From Polyangium jinanense (lineage in GTDB: Bacteria > Myxococcota > Polyangia > Polyangiales > Polyangiaceae), in NCBI RefSeq assembly GCF_028435365.1, contig NZ_JAGTJJ010000002.1, positions 248,001 through 312,000 of the forward strand: a stretch of 64,000 nucleotides of DNA, in the 5' to 3' direction. Positions 17,871 to 26,167 of this stretch are shown piece by piece (position 1 is the first letter of the stretch; every line of letters starts with the position of its first letter). A program made the translations under genes and the position numbers. Below the pieces are notes generated by a model. It was given only the letters and a program-made list of their open reading frames with translations. It was not told the DNA's origin and made no database searches.

Positions 17871-19802
17871 GTGCCCGTCCTCGTTGCGCAGGAGTTAACG
17901 AAGTCCTTTGGTGAGAGACGCATCCTCGATGGCGTCTCGCTTTCCATCCACAGCGGAGAACACGTCGGGCTCGTCGGAGCCAATGGGAGCGGCAAGAGCA
18001 CGCTCGCACGTATCCTCGCGGGCCTCGACAAGCCCGACACGGGCACGGTCGCGCAGCGGCGCGGCGCGGACGTCGCGTATCTCGCGCAGGAGCCCGCGCT
18101 CGACCCCGTGAAAACGGGCCGCGAGCTCGTCGTTCAGGGCCTTGGCCCGTGGGCCGCGGCGAAGGCGCGATACGAGGCGATCTCGGCGCGCCTCGGCCAT
18201 GGCGACGGGGATCAGGATGCCCTCCTCGCCGAGCAGGCGGAGGCGGCTGCGCAGATCGAGCGCCTCGGCGGCTGGGATCAGCTCCACAAGGTCGACGAGA
18301 TCCTCGGCCATGTCGGCGTGACCCGCCCCGACGCGCCCACGGCCGAGCTCTCGGGCGGGGACAAACGCCGCGTCGCGCTCGCTTGCTTGCTCATCGCGCC
18401 GCCTTCGCTCCTCGTGCTCGACGAACCTTCGAACCACCTCGACACCGAGACGATCGACTGGCTCGAGGGCTGGCTCGTCGAGGAGTACAAGGGCGCGCTG
18501 CTCATCGTGACGCACGATCGGTATTTGCTCGACCGCGTCGTCGATCGGACGATCGAGCTCCACCGCGGCAAGGTGTATTCGTACGAGGGCGGCTACGAGG
18601 ACTACCTCGAAGCGAAGGCGGAGCGGCTCGCGCTCGAGGCGCGCACCGAGCAAAACCGGCAGAATTTGCTCCGGACCGAGCTCGAATGGCTGCGGCGCCA
18701 GCCGAAGGCGCGCACGACGAAGCAGAAGGCGCGGATCCAGCGGGCCGAGGCCGCGAAGGCGGCCGTCCCCGCGCGCGCCGAGCAAACCACGAAACTCGTG
18801 GCGGAGTCGAGTTTTACGGGGAAAACCGTCCTCGAATTGCGCAAGCTCACGCTCGACATGGGGGGCCGCACGCTCGTCAAGGATCTCGATTTCGTGCTCG
18901 CGGCCGGCGAGCGTGTGGGGATCGTGGGGCGGAATGGCACGGGAAAAACCACGCTGCTCCGGGCGGTCCTGGGCGACGTCGCGCCGGCGCGCGGCGAGGT
19001 GGTGGTCGGGAAAAACACCCGCGTGGGGTATTTCGATCAGCACCGGAGCGGGCTCGACGAAGACAAATCGATCTACGACAACGTCGCGGCGGCGGGGAAC
19101 AAGATCGAGCTCGGCGGCCAGCCGATCGAGGTCCGTTCGTTCCTCGAACGGTTCCTCTTCGACGGACATGCGCAGCGACAACCCGTAAAATCCCTCTCCG
19201 GCGGCGAGCGGGCGCGGGTCGTGCTGGCGAAGATGTTATCGCAGAGTCATAGCCTGCTGATTCTCGACGAGCCCACGAACGACCTCGACCTGCCCACGCT
19301 CTCGGCGCTGGAGGAAATGCTCACCGAATACGGCGGCAGCGCGCTCGTCGTGACGCACGATCGGTGGTTCCTCGATCGCGTGGCGACCTCGCTCCTCGTG
19401 TTCGAGGGCGACGGCCGCGTCGTGCGGTATGCCGGCGGGCACCAGGATTATTTGGTGCAAAAGGCAGCCGCGGAGGCGGCGAAAGAGGAGGCGGCCAAAG
19501 CTGCGGCGGCGGCTGCGAAGGTGACCAGCAAGGACAAACCCGCCGCCGCAAAGCCGGCCGCGCCGAAATCGAAGGGGCTCACCTGGGCCGAACAGCGCGA
19601 GCTCGAAGGGATCATGGGCCGGATCGAGGAGGCGGAGGGCGAGGTCGCGGCGCTCGAACAGGAGCTCGCGGATCCGACGCTGTATTCGTCACGCGGCGCG
19701 GAGGTCCCGGTGCTCGGAAAGCGCCTCGACGAGGCGAAGGCCCGCGCCGCGACGTTGCTTGCGCGGTGGGAAGAGCTCGAACAGAAGCAAGCCGGCGCTT
19801 AG
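17871..19802 (+). CDS. uup: ABC-F family ATPase, Uup type
   Basis: 643 residues from the GTG at 17871 (VPVLVAQELTKSFG); the upstream frame reads through the divergent kinase region and is not coding. There are two ABC domains in tandem: GANGSGKST, LSGGDKRR, LLVLDEPSNHLD and GRNGTGKTT, LSGGERAR, LLILDEPTNDLD. The ABC-F P-site linker between them is rich in Arg/Lys. There are no membrane helices. After an Ala/Lys-rich spacer the C-terminus is a coiled coil (LEGIMGRIEEAEGEVAALEQ, then ELADPTLY), the Uup hallmark that binds DNA or ribosomes. Probably a translation factor. Confidence 0.92.
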   Translation: MPVLVAQELTKSFGERRILDGVSLSIHSGEHVGLVGANGSGKSTLARILAGLDKPDTGTVAQRRGADVAYLAQEPALDPVKTGRELVVQGLGPWAAAKARYEAISARLGHGDGDQDALLAEQAEAAAQIERLGGWDQLHKVDEILGHVGVTRPDAPTAELSGGDKRRVALACLLIAPPSLLVLDEPSNHLDTETIDWLEGWLVEEYKGALLIVTHDRYLLDRVVDRTIELHRGKVYSYEGGYEDYLEAKAERLALEARTEQNRQNLLRTELEWLRRQPKARTTKQKARIQRAEAAKAAVPARAEQTTKLVAESSFTGKTVLELRKLTLDMGGRTLVKDLDFVLAAGERVGIVGRNGTGKTTLLRAVLGDVAPARGEVVVGKNTRVGYFDQHRSGLDEDKSIYDNVAAAGNKIELGGQPIEVRSFLERFLFDGHAQRQPVKSLSGGERARVVLAKMLSQSHSLLILDEPTNDLDLPTLSALEEMLTEYGGSALVVTHDRWFLDRVATSLLVFEGDGRVVRYAGGHQDYLVQKAAAEAAKEEAAKAAAAAAKVTSKDKPAAAKPAAPKSKGLTWAEQRELEGIMGRIEEAEGEVAALEQELADPTLYSSRGAEVPVLGKRLDEAKARAATLLARWEELEQKQAGA

Positions 19803-19806
19803 CCGC

Positions 19807-21387
19807 TCACTCCTTCACGATATCGCACGTGAGCTCCTCGGAGACGAGCTCGGTGCCGCCCGTGCCCTCGCGCAGCGAGACCACGAGGATCTTCCCGTCG
19901 GGAAGCGGCAAGAGGCGCACCTCCGAGGCCAGGGCTTTGTCGTCGAGCACCGAGAAGCGCTTGCCGATCGCCTGGAACTTCTCGTCGATCGGCACGAGCT
20001 CGAGGTCGCCGCTGCCGCGCTTGCCCTCGATGAACGCGAGCCAGCGTCGCCCCTGCGTATCGCGCAGGAAGGTCGGATCCGTCTCGGAATGGTCGTGGTG
20101 GTCGGCCTCGTCGTCGTGCCCGTGCGCGTGGTCGTGCCCCGCGTCGCCCATGTGCGTGTCGATTGCGACGAGTTTCTTCGGTAGCTCCTGGCTCTTCGGC
20201 ACCCGCAGCGCCCGCAGCGCGAAATGGCCCTTCTCCTTGGCCACGGACGTCACGATCACGACATCCTCGCCGTCCTCCGCGGCGTACGGGATCGTCGGGA
20301 AGCCCGGGTAGCTCACGAGCTTGCTCTTCAGGCGCTTGTTTTTGCCGAGGATCCCCACGCGAAGCGTCGAGCTGAACCGCGTCGCGAGCAGGAGCGAGCC
20401 GTCGTCGAACGCGCGCGAGATCGGCACCTCGAACGAGGCGAGCGCGGGCGGATCCCCCTTGAGCACGATCTCGTGCAGGTGGACCTCGTTCTCCTTGTTC
20501 CCCGTATCCACCATCAGCGTGCTCTTCCATTCGAGCGCGCCTTCGGCCTTCTCGTCCGCTTCGAGCTCGGAGCCTACGATCCACGCCCTGCCGCCGCCGT
20601 CCGAGAACGTGCGGCAATCGCGCAGCTCGTGATAACCCTTCTCGTCCTCGGCCTCGTCGACCTTGGCCTTCGCGTCATCCTCGGCGTGGCCCCGATCGTA
20701 ATCGTGGCCCTTGAGCAGCTTCGCTCGCTCCTCGCCCGTGGGTTTTTCCGGACGATCGAGCCAGGGCGTGCCGTCGAAATGGTTCCAGGCGTCGCTCGTA
20801 TCGGCCGGGCCGCAAGCGACGCGGCGGCGCTTGTCCTTGTATTCGTCGTGGTAATCGACGAACGCGTAGACCTTGTCGCCATCGACCTTCGACGGCGTCA
20901 CGCGCATGACCTTGCGCGTCCCTTCCTCGGCCTTCGGCGGCTTCGCGAGGGGCGAGCTTTTGCCCACGGCGACCTTCACGAGCCGACCCTCGCCCGACTT
21001 CTCGACGACGAGCACGTGCGGGTCGTAGCCCATCGCCAGGCCCACGCCGTGCCGGCCTTCGCCGAGGTTCACGACCGAAAGGCCCGTCAGCTTGTTCGCG
21101 CCCGCGCCCCACACCTTCTTTTCGCCCACCTTGCACGCGGGCGGCCCCTCCGGGGGCTTGATCGGCGCGGCCGTGGTGGCCGCGGCGGCGACGGCGGGCG
21201 TGGTCGAGCCTTGCGGCGCCGCGGAAGTCGCTGCGGCGGCCGAGGGCGCGGGCGTCGGGGTGGGCGTGATGTCGCTCGACCCGCGGTCACACGCGGCGAC
21301 GAGGACGAGGGGAAGGAGCGGGGCTACGCGGCGGAAGTCGTGCACGCGCAGATGAGAAAACGAAATGCGCCCGCCCGTCAATCTCAT
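19807..21387 (-). CDS. Large lipoprotein of unknown function
   Basis: Up to 526 residues from the ATG at 21387, whose ATGA overlaps the stop of the upstream PLD gene. A GTG at 21345 would give a more typical short signal peptide ending VLVAAC. A Thr/Pro/Ala-rich linker follows, then a long beta-rich region (GVGLAMGYDPHVLVVEKSGE; DGSLLLATRFSSTL; RRWLAFIEGKRGSGDLELV) that may be a beta-propeller. A His/Asp-rich insert, GHDHAHGHDDEADHHDH, could bind metal. No known domain is recognised. It is last in a minus-strand gene string. Confidence 0.7.
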   Translation of the reverse strand: MRLTGGRISFSHLRVHDFRRVAPLLPLVLVAACDRGSSDITPTPTPAPSAAAATSAAPQGSTTPAVAAAATTAAPIKPPEGPPACKVGEKKVWGAGANKLTGLSVVNLGEGRHGVGLAMGYDPHVLVVEKSGEGRLVKVAVGKSSPLAKPPKAEEGTRKVMRVTPSKVDGDKVYAFVDYHDEYKDKRRRVACGPADTSDAWNHFDGTPWLDRPEKPTGEERAKLLKGHDYDRGHAEDDAKAKVDEAEDEKGYHELRDCRTFSDGGGRAWIVGSELEADEKAEGALEWKSTLMVDTGNKENEVHLHEIVLKGDPPALASFEVPISRAFDDGSLLLATRFSSTLRVGILGKNKRLKSKLVSYPGFPTIPYAAEDGEDVVIVTSVAKEKGHFALRALRVPKSQELPKKLVAIDTHMGDAGHDHAHGHDDEADHHDHSETDPTFLRDTQGRRWLAFIEGKRGSGDLELVPIDEKFQAIGKRFSVLDDKALASEVRLLPLPDGKILVVSLREGTGGTELVSEELTCDIVKE

Positions 21388-22622
21388 TCGATGCGCGGCG
21401 GCTCGTACTTCCGATCGGGATCGAGCGCCTCGGTGTACGTGCTGCCGAACCCGTCCTCGAAGATGCGCCCGAGCCGTTCGGCGATCGTCTTGCCGTCGAT
21501 GAACAGCCCGACGTTCCGGCTCACCGTGAAATAGTCGCCCTCCCAGTTGCTCGTGCCGATCCAGGCGCGCTTGCCGTCGACGACCATGTATTTCGCGTGG
21601 GCCACGCGCGCGAACGGGATGAAGCCGGACGAGCTCTGCGGGATCACGATGAACTTGATGGAGATCCCGGACGCGCGCGCGAGCTCCCGCAGCCCTTCGA
21701 GCGACGCCTCGCGCTTGCTCCAATCCGCGACGAGCAAACGCACGCGCACGCCGCGCTTCGCCGCTCTTCGGAGCGCGTCGTCGAGGTCCGTCCACGGCGT
21801 GCCGTTTCGCATCTTCGTGCGGTACGTGAGGACCTGCAGGTCGAGCGTGCGTTCGGCGCCATCGATCCGCGCGAGCAGCTCGGGCAGCTCCCACGGCACG
21901 CCTGCGGGCAGGAGATCCTTGGGGCTCGCCGTGGGCAGGATTCGCGCCTCCTCGCCGCCGAGCGTGACCCGCGCGGGGAGCTGAAGCGGCGTCGTTTTCG
22001 TCGGCTCGGCATTCGGCTCTCCGCCGGACGCCGCCCAATCTTGCTCGAAGACCCGCGCGAACGCCGCGACGACCTCGGGCACGCGCACCCGCGCCCCGAT
22101 TTCCTGGATGTGCTCGAGGGAGCGGTAATCCATGTTCTGGCTGCCGACGTACGCGTCCGAATCGTCGACGACCATGTATTTCGCGTGCTGCACGCCGTCG
22201 CGCGCCCGAAGATCCATCTTGCGGACGATCACCTTGTGCGAGGCAAGCCGATCGACGGATTCGGGGTATCGCTGGTAAAACTTCATGTCGACGAGGAGCC
22301 GCACGCGCACCCCACGCGAGGCGGCCTCTTCGATCGCCGCGAGCACCGGCTCGAGTTTTCCGCCGGGCGCATTGCTGATGTAAAAATGCTCGATGTCGAT
22401 CGACCGTTTCGCGCCCTGGATCATCGCGAGCCAAACGTCGGCGGCGTTCGGCACGTCGGGATGATCGAGCATGGTCTCGGTCGGCGGGGTCTCGACGAGC
22501 TCGATCGGCGGCGCCGCGGCGATCGGCTGCGCGGGTGGGGGCGCGGGCGCAGGGGTTTGCGGGGCCGGTTCGTGGGGACAACCGGTGAGGGCGAGGAGCG
22601 AAAGAGCGAGGAGCACGCGCAT
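21384..22622 (-). CDS. Phospholipase D superfamily lipoprotein (PLD3-like)
   Basis: 412 residues with signal peptide MRVLLALSLL and lipobox ALTGC. It has two complete HKD motifs: HAKYMVVDDSDAYVGSQNMD near residue 155 and HAKYMVVDGKRAWIGTSNWE near 345. Two HKD motifs in one chain form one active site that hydrolyses phosphodiesters (phospholipids or nucleic acid). Layout and motif wording (GSQNMDYRSLEHIQEIG; NVGLFIDG) resemble the eukaryotic PLD3/PLD4 exonuclease family. It is 11 bp downstream of the TPR gene and overlaps the next lipoprotein gene by ATGA. Confidence 0.88.
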   Translation of the reverse strand: MRVLLALSLLALTGCPHEPAPQTPAPAPPPAQPIAAAPPIELVETPPTETMLDHPDVPNAADVWLAMIQGAKRSIDIEHFYISNAPGGKLEPVLAAIEEAASRGVRVRLLVDMKFYQRYPESVDRLASHKVIVRKMDLRARDGVQHAKYMVVDDSDAYVGSQNMDYRSLEHIQEIGARVRVPEVVAAFARVFEQDWAASGGEPNAEPTKTTPLQLPARVTLGGEEARILPTASPKDLLPAGVPWELPELLARIDGAERTLDLQVLTYRTKMRNGTPWTDLDDALRRAAKRGVRVRLLVADWSKREASLEGLRELARASGISIKFIVIPQSSSGFIPFARVAHAKYMVVDGKRAWIGTSNWEGDYFTVSRNVGLFIDGKTIAERLGRIFEDGFGSTYTEALDPDRKYEPPRIE

Positions 22623-22633
22623 GGAAAGAGGGT

Positions 22634-24760
22634 TCAGCCGAGAGCGGCGATCTTTTCGTTCAGCAGAGGAATTCGTAGCCCGAGGCCATACCGTTCGAGG
22701 CGAGCACGGGCCGTGAGGTATCGGGTTCTTGCCTCGTCCTTGTGTCCTCGTGCGACGAGGACGTCGCCCATGATCTCGAGGCAGCGTGACTCCTCGGTAG
22801 GCATGGGCATGGCAACGAAGAGACGATGCGCCTCGTCGGCGAGGGCGAAGGGATCGGGGGTGGTCGCCGTCGGGGGAAGGCGGCTCGCGAGGTCGCGCAA
22901 AGTTTCGGCCGTGGTGCGCTTCGATTCGGTGGCCGCGAGGGCTTCGCGGAACGTCGCGATGTGGGGTTCGAGATCCGGCGCGGGGACGTTCATCAGGACG
23001 AGCGCGAGGATGCGGTTGGCGAGGAGGAGGGCACGTTCTTCAAGGAAGCCGGTTTCGAGGGCGAGGGGTTCAACCTCTTTGATGAGCGTTAGGGCCTCTT
23101 CGAGGTCGCTGCCGTGCATCATGTGATCCGTGAGGACGCGGGCCGTGTGAGGCACCAGATCGGGGTACGTGGTGCGGGCCTGGCTGAAAGCATCCCGTGC
23201 ATGAACAATGCACGCTTCCTGTGTCTCGTCTGCGTAGTCGTCCAGGTGGGTCATGAGGACGAGCAGTTGAATAGGGAACCACGCCGGACCATCGCCATCG
23301 GATGTGATTGTCTGGAGGATCTCCCGCGCAAGGTCGAGTTCGGTGAGAATTCGTTTGAGGAGATCGGTCCTCAAAAGCGTTGAATCCGCAAGGCGTGCCG
23401 TCGCGAGGACAAGGGCCTCGTAATGCATCAAAATCCACTGATCTTGATGCTTTGCCTCTGCGGCCCGCAGAGCTTTTATGCAGATTGGAAGAGCCGCGCG
23501 GAGACCGGCGCGCTCGAGGGCCGTAGAGGTCCGCAAGTGATGTAACTGTTTGGAGTATGCATCGGGGGATGTCTTGCTGCTGCCCTCGAGCAGCCGTTCT
23601 GCGGCCTCGCATTCACCTCGCAGCAGCAAACAATTGGCAATATTTTCTGTCATCGAGTCGAGGTCAACCGATTGTTCGGCTGCGAGAGTGGCCCATTGAC
23701 GAAAGCACGACTCAGCCTCCAAGATGCTGCCTTCGAGGAGATGTCGCTGGCCCTCCAGCTCTAGCACGGTCATCGAGTCGGCCGTATCCTCCACGCGAAT
23801 AAGGCTCGACATGCGACGAGCACGACGACTGTCGCCCTGAACAATCGCGAGCAGTGTGGCTGCAGAGTATGCCTCTTTAGCATCACTTGGCCCCAGCCCG
23901 TACCGATTGACGAGCCCAAGGGCCTCGTCCACGGCCCTCCGATCGTAGCCGTGAAACGGCCCTGGGCATCGCGGCATTATCTGAACGCGAACAGCCAGCT
24001 CATGGGTGAACGATTCTAGAGAAAGCTCGGCCATCGCGCGCCGATGCCAATACTGTTCCTGCGTCTTCTTGCCAGCAGACGCTTGAATGCTTGCTAATGT
24101 CGCGCAAAGCCAAACGCGTAGCTCGCGATCGATGTCGTTGGCGATTGCAGGAAGTGCAAGCAGCCCTGCCCGCGCTGCCTGTTCGGCCTGCTCCAGTCGG
24201 CCCGCAGCGTGCAGCGCCTGCGCGAGCTCGAGTCCGGCTGACGCCTTGTCGGCAGGCATTCGTGCCCGTCTCAGCCGCTTCCTCGCGACGAGGACGGCTT
24301 GGGTTTCTTCCGACGCCGAGACGGGAAGCGGACCCCCATCCCCCTGCACCAGCACCATCGTCGTCCGGAACGAATACGCGTCCGGCGCACGCTCCCGCAA
24401 TCGTCGGAGCGCCTCCACGTCTTCGACCCACAGGACCACCGGACCGCCGGCGAGCAGCTTTTCCCGGTGCAAATTCAGCGTATCGAGCGCCCCAACCCCA
24501 TCGCGCTCGACCGTCAGCGATAAAACCCTGTCCTTCCGCCCTGCTTGCTCCTCGAGCGCCGCGAGAATCTCGTCCGGCGTCCCCACCTCGATCGGATCCG
24601 GCAGCGAGAGCCCCGCTACCCGTCCGCGCAGGCGCGAGAGCGCCGCGTTCCTTGCCTCCGTGGGACAGACGGCGATGACGAACGCCGTACCATCTCCCAA
24701 CGCGATCGACGCCCGATCGAGCTGCTCCTCGTCCGCGTGCAGCAGGTGCGCGTCAGCCAC
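22634..24760 (-). CDS. TPR-rich protein partnered with a P-loop ATPase
   Basis: 708 residues. The first 150 form an alpha/beta domain without a Walker A motif: DGTAFVIAVCPTEARNAALS, LNLHREKLLAGGPVVLWVED and ERAPDAYSFRTTMVLVQG. I recall this LN..RE..L / W / L..APD...SR pattern from the N-terminal parts of myxobacterial and cyanobacterial ATPase-TPR proteins, but cannot verify it. The remaining 550 residues are helical TPR-like repeats (LAQALHAAGRLEQAEQAARA and onward). The start overlaps the ATPase gene by eight bases. Bases about 23200-24080 look clearly less GC-rich than the neighbours, suggesting transfer or relaxed constraint. Confidence 0.75.
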   Translation of the reverse strand: MADAHLLHADEEQLDRASIALGDGTAFVIAVCPTEARNAALSRLRGRVAGLSLPDPIEVGTPDEILAALEEQAGRKDRVLSLTVERDGVGALDTLNLHREKLLAGGPVVLWVEDVEALRRLRERAPDAYSFRTTMVLVQGDGGPLPVSASEETQAVLVARKRLRRARMPADKASAGLELAQALHAAGRLEQAEQAARAGLLALPAIANDIDRELRVWLCATLASIQASAGKKTQEQYWHRRAMAELSLESFTHELAVRVQIMPRCPGPFHGYDRRAVDEALGLVNRYGLGPSDAKEAYSAATLLAIVQGDSRRARRMSSLIRVEDTADSMTVLELEGQRHLLEGSILEAESCFRQWATLAAEQSVDLDSMTENIANCLLLRGECEAAERLLEGSSKTSPDAYSKQLHHLRTSTALERAGLRAALPICIKALRAAEAKHQDQWILMHYEALVLATARLADSTLLRTDLLKRILTELDLAREILQTITSDGDGPAWFPIQLLVLMTHLDDYADETQEACIVHARDAFSQARTTYPDLVPHTARVLTDHMMHGSDLEEALTLIKEVEPLALETGFLEERALLLANRILALVLMNVPAPDLEPHIATFREALAATESKRTTAETLRDLASRLPPTATTPDPFALADEAHRLFVAMPMPTEESRCLEIMGDVLVARGHKDEARTRYLTARARLERYGLGLRIPLLNEKIAALG

Positions 24761-26084
24761 TTTCCGCCTGCTGGTGCCTCTTCACGTGCTCTTCGAGCAC
24801 GTGCCAGAGCACCGGGTTCGCCTCGAACCACACGGTGCCATTGAACGCCTCGATCACCCGGGAAAGCGCCAGATAACGCCGATCCGCCGCCGAGCGTAGG
24901 CTGTTCGTCCGGTGCACGTGGACGAGCGCATCGTAGTCGGGCGCGTACATCCCGACCGATTCCTTGCGGCGCTCTTCCTCGACGGCATACCGCATCACAG
25001 TGCCGTCGAGGGCCGGCAAACCATTGTACGTCGCCAGCAGCACGCCCTCGCGCAGGAGCCGGAAGAAATCGCGAAGGACGCCGCCCGAGTAGATCGCCGC
25101 GAGCCGGATCGCCGCGCGGTCGATCAGCGGACGCGCGACCCGCTGGTCCACGAGGGCATGGAAGAATCCGATCCGTTCGTCGTCGAACGCATCCTCGGGG
25201 TTCCACGTGTCGACGGCCTTTTTGAGCACGCGAACAGGAAAGAGGTCCTCGGCGTTGTTCCGAATCTCGGCGCGCACGTCGGCGCTGAAGCGCACGGCTG
25301 TCGGGACCGTATAGAGCACGCGCAGGGGCGGAGCCATCAGTGCCGCCAGGTTCGTGTCGAAGACGTCCGTGTGCTGTTCGGTGCTGCGAAGTTTGTCGAG
25401 ATCGTCAACCACGACGAGCAGATCGTTCGGCCCGTCCTCCTTGGTGAGCGCCTCTTCGATGTCATCGACGAGGTTCGCGATGAGGTCCTGAAGGAAGCTC
25501 TGGTTCGTCTCACCGAATTCGCGGAACTGCTGGCGCAATTTCGCGCTGAGCTTCAGGTCTTGCTTCACCTTGATAAAGATCGCGTTGATCTCGAGCCCGA
25601 CGGTCCCCTCGTTCATCTGGATCCCGACGGGGGCGAAGACGCGCTCGTTCAGCGTCGCCAGCTTCTTCTTCAAGCCGTCCGTGTTCTTGGCCAGTTTGTC
25701 CGCGTGCGCGTGAAATAGCTCCGCTGCGATCCGGAAGAGCACTTGCGAAGAATCGAGCGTCGCCCATTCCTGCTCCTCGAAGCGCAGTGGAACCACGGCA
25801 AACCGCTCCGTGATCTCGCGCTTGACCATGAGCAGGTTCAGCTCGGTGCTCTTGCCGCTGCCGATGTGGCCGGAGAGGAACAGCTTCGTGTCGCGCGTGC
25901 CCGTGAGGAGCCGCTTCTCGAGCCGGGTGATCGGGCCGGGGAGCTTGAAGGAGCCGGCCTGTTGCTCGGGGAACGGAACGTGGAACTCCGGATCGCTCGC
26001 CCTCTCGTGGACCTTCCCCGAGAAATCGAGCGGCCTCGGATCCAGGACCTTCCGTGCGTCCTCCAGCGTCGTTGCCCGCGGCAT
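24753..26084 (-). CDS. P-loop ATPase (STAND/AAA-like)
   Basis: 443 residues. Walker A is GHIGSGKST (72-80) and Walker B LLVVVDDLDKL (222-232), followed by a probable sensor region (RVLYTVPTAVRF). The C-terminal half is helical (FDDERIGFFHALVDQRVARP; RLLREGVLLATYNG), like winged-helix or ARC2 regions of STAND NTPases. It overlaps the TPR gene downstream by eight bases, so the two products likely work together. No sensor repeat or effector domain is present in this chain, so the TPR partner may supply one. This pairing is the usual form of NTP-driven signalling or conflict systems, but no function is proven. Confidence 0.8.
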   Translation of the reverse strand: MPRATTLEDARKVLDPRPLDFSGKVHERASDPEFHVPFPEQQAGSFKLPGPITRLEKRLLTGTRDTKLFLSGHIGSGKSTELNLLMVKREITERFAVVPLRFEEQEWATLDSSQVLFRIAAELFHAHADKLAKNTDGLKKKLATLNERVFAPVGIQMNEGTVGLEINAIFIKVKQDLKLSAKLRQQFREFGETNQSFLQDLIANLVDDIEEALTKEDGPNDLLVVVDDLDKLRSTEQHTDVFDTNLAALMAPPLRVLYTVPTAVRFSADVRAEIRNNAEDLFPVRVLKKAVDTWNPEDAFDDERIGFFHALVDQRVARPLIDRAAIRLAAIYSGGVLRDFFRLLREGVLLATYNGLPALDGTVMRYAVEEERRKESVGMYAPDYDALVHVHRTNSLRSAADRRYLALSRVIEAFNGTVWFEANPVLWHVLEEHVKRHQQAESG

Positions 26085-26167
26085 GCGCGCACCCTACCGC
26101 AACGCCCCCGCGCGGGCAACCATGCGGCCGGGACCGCCCCCGACGGCCCCGGTCCGCCTCTCGCCAC

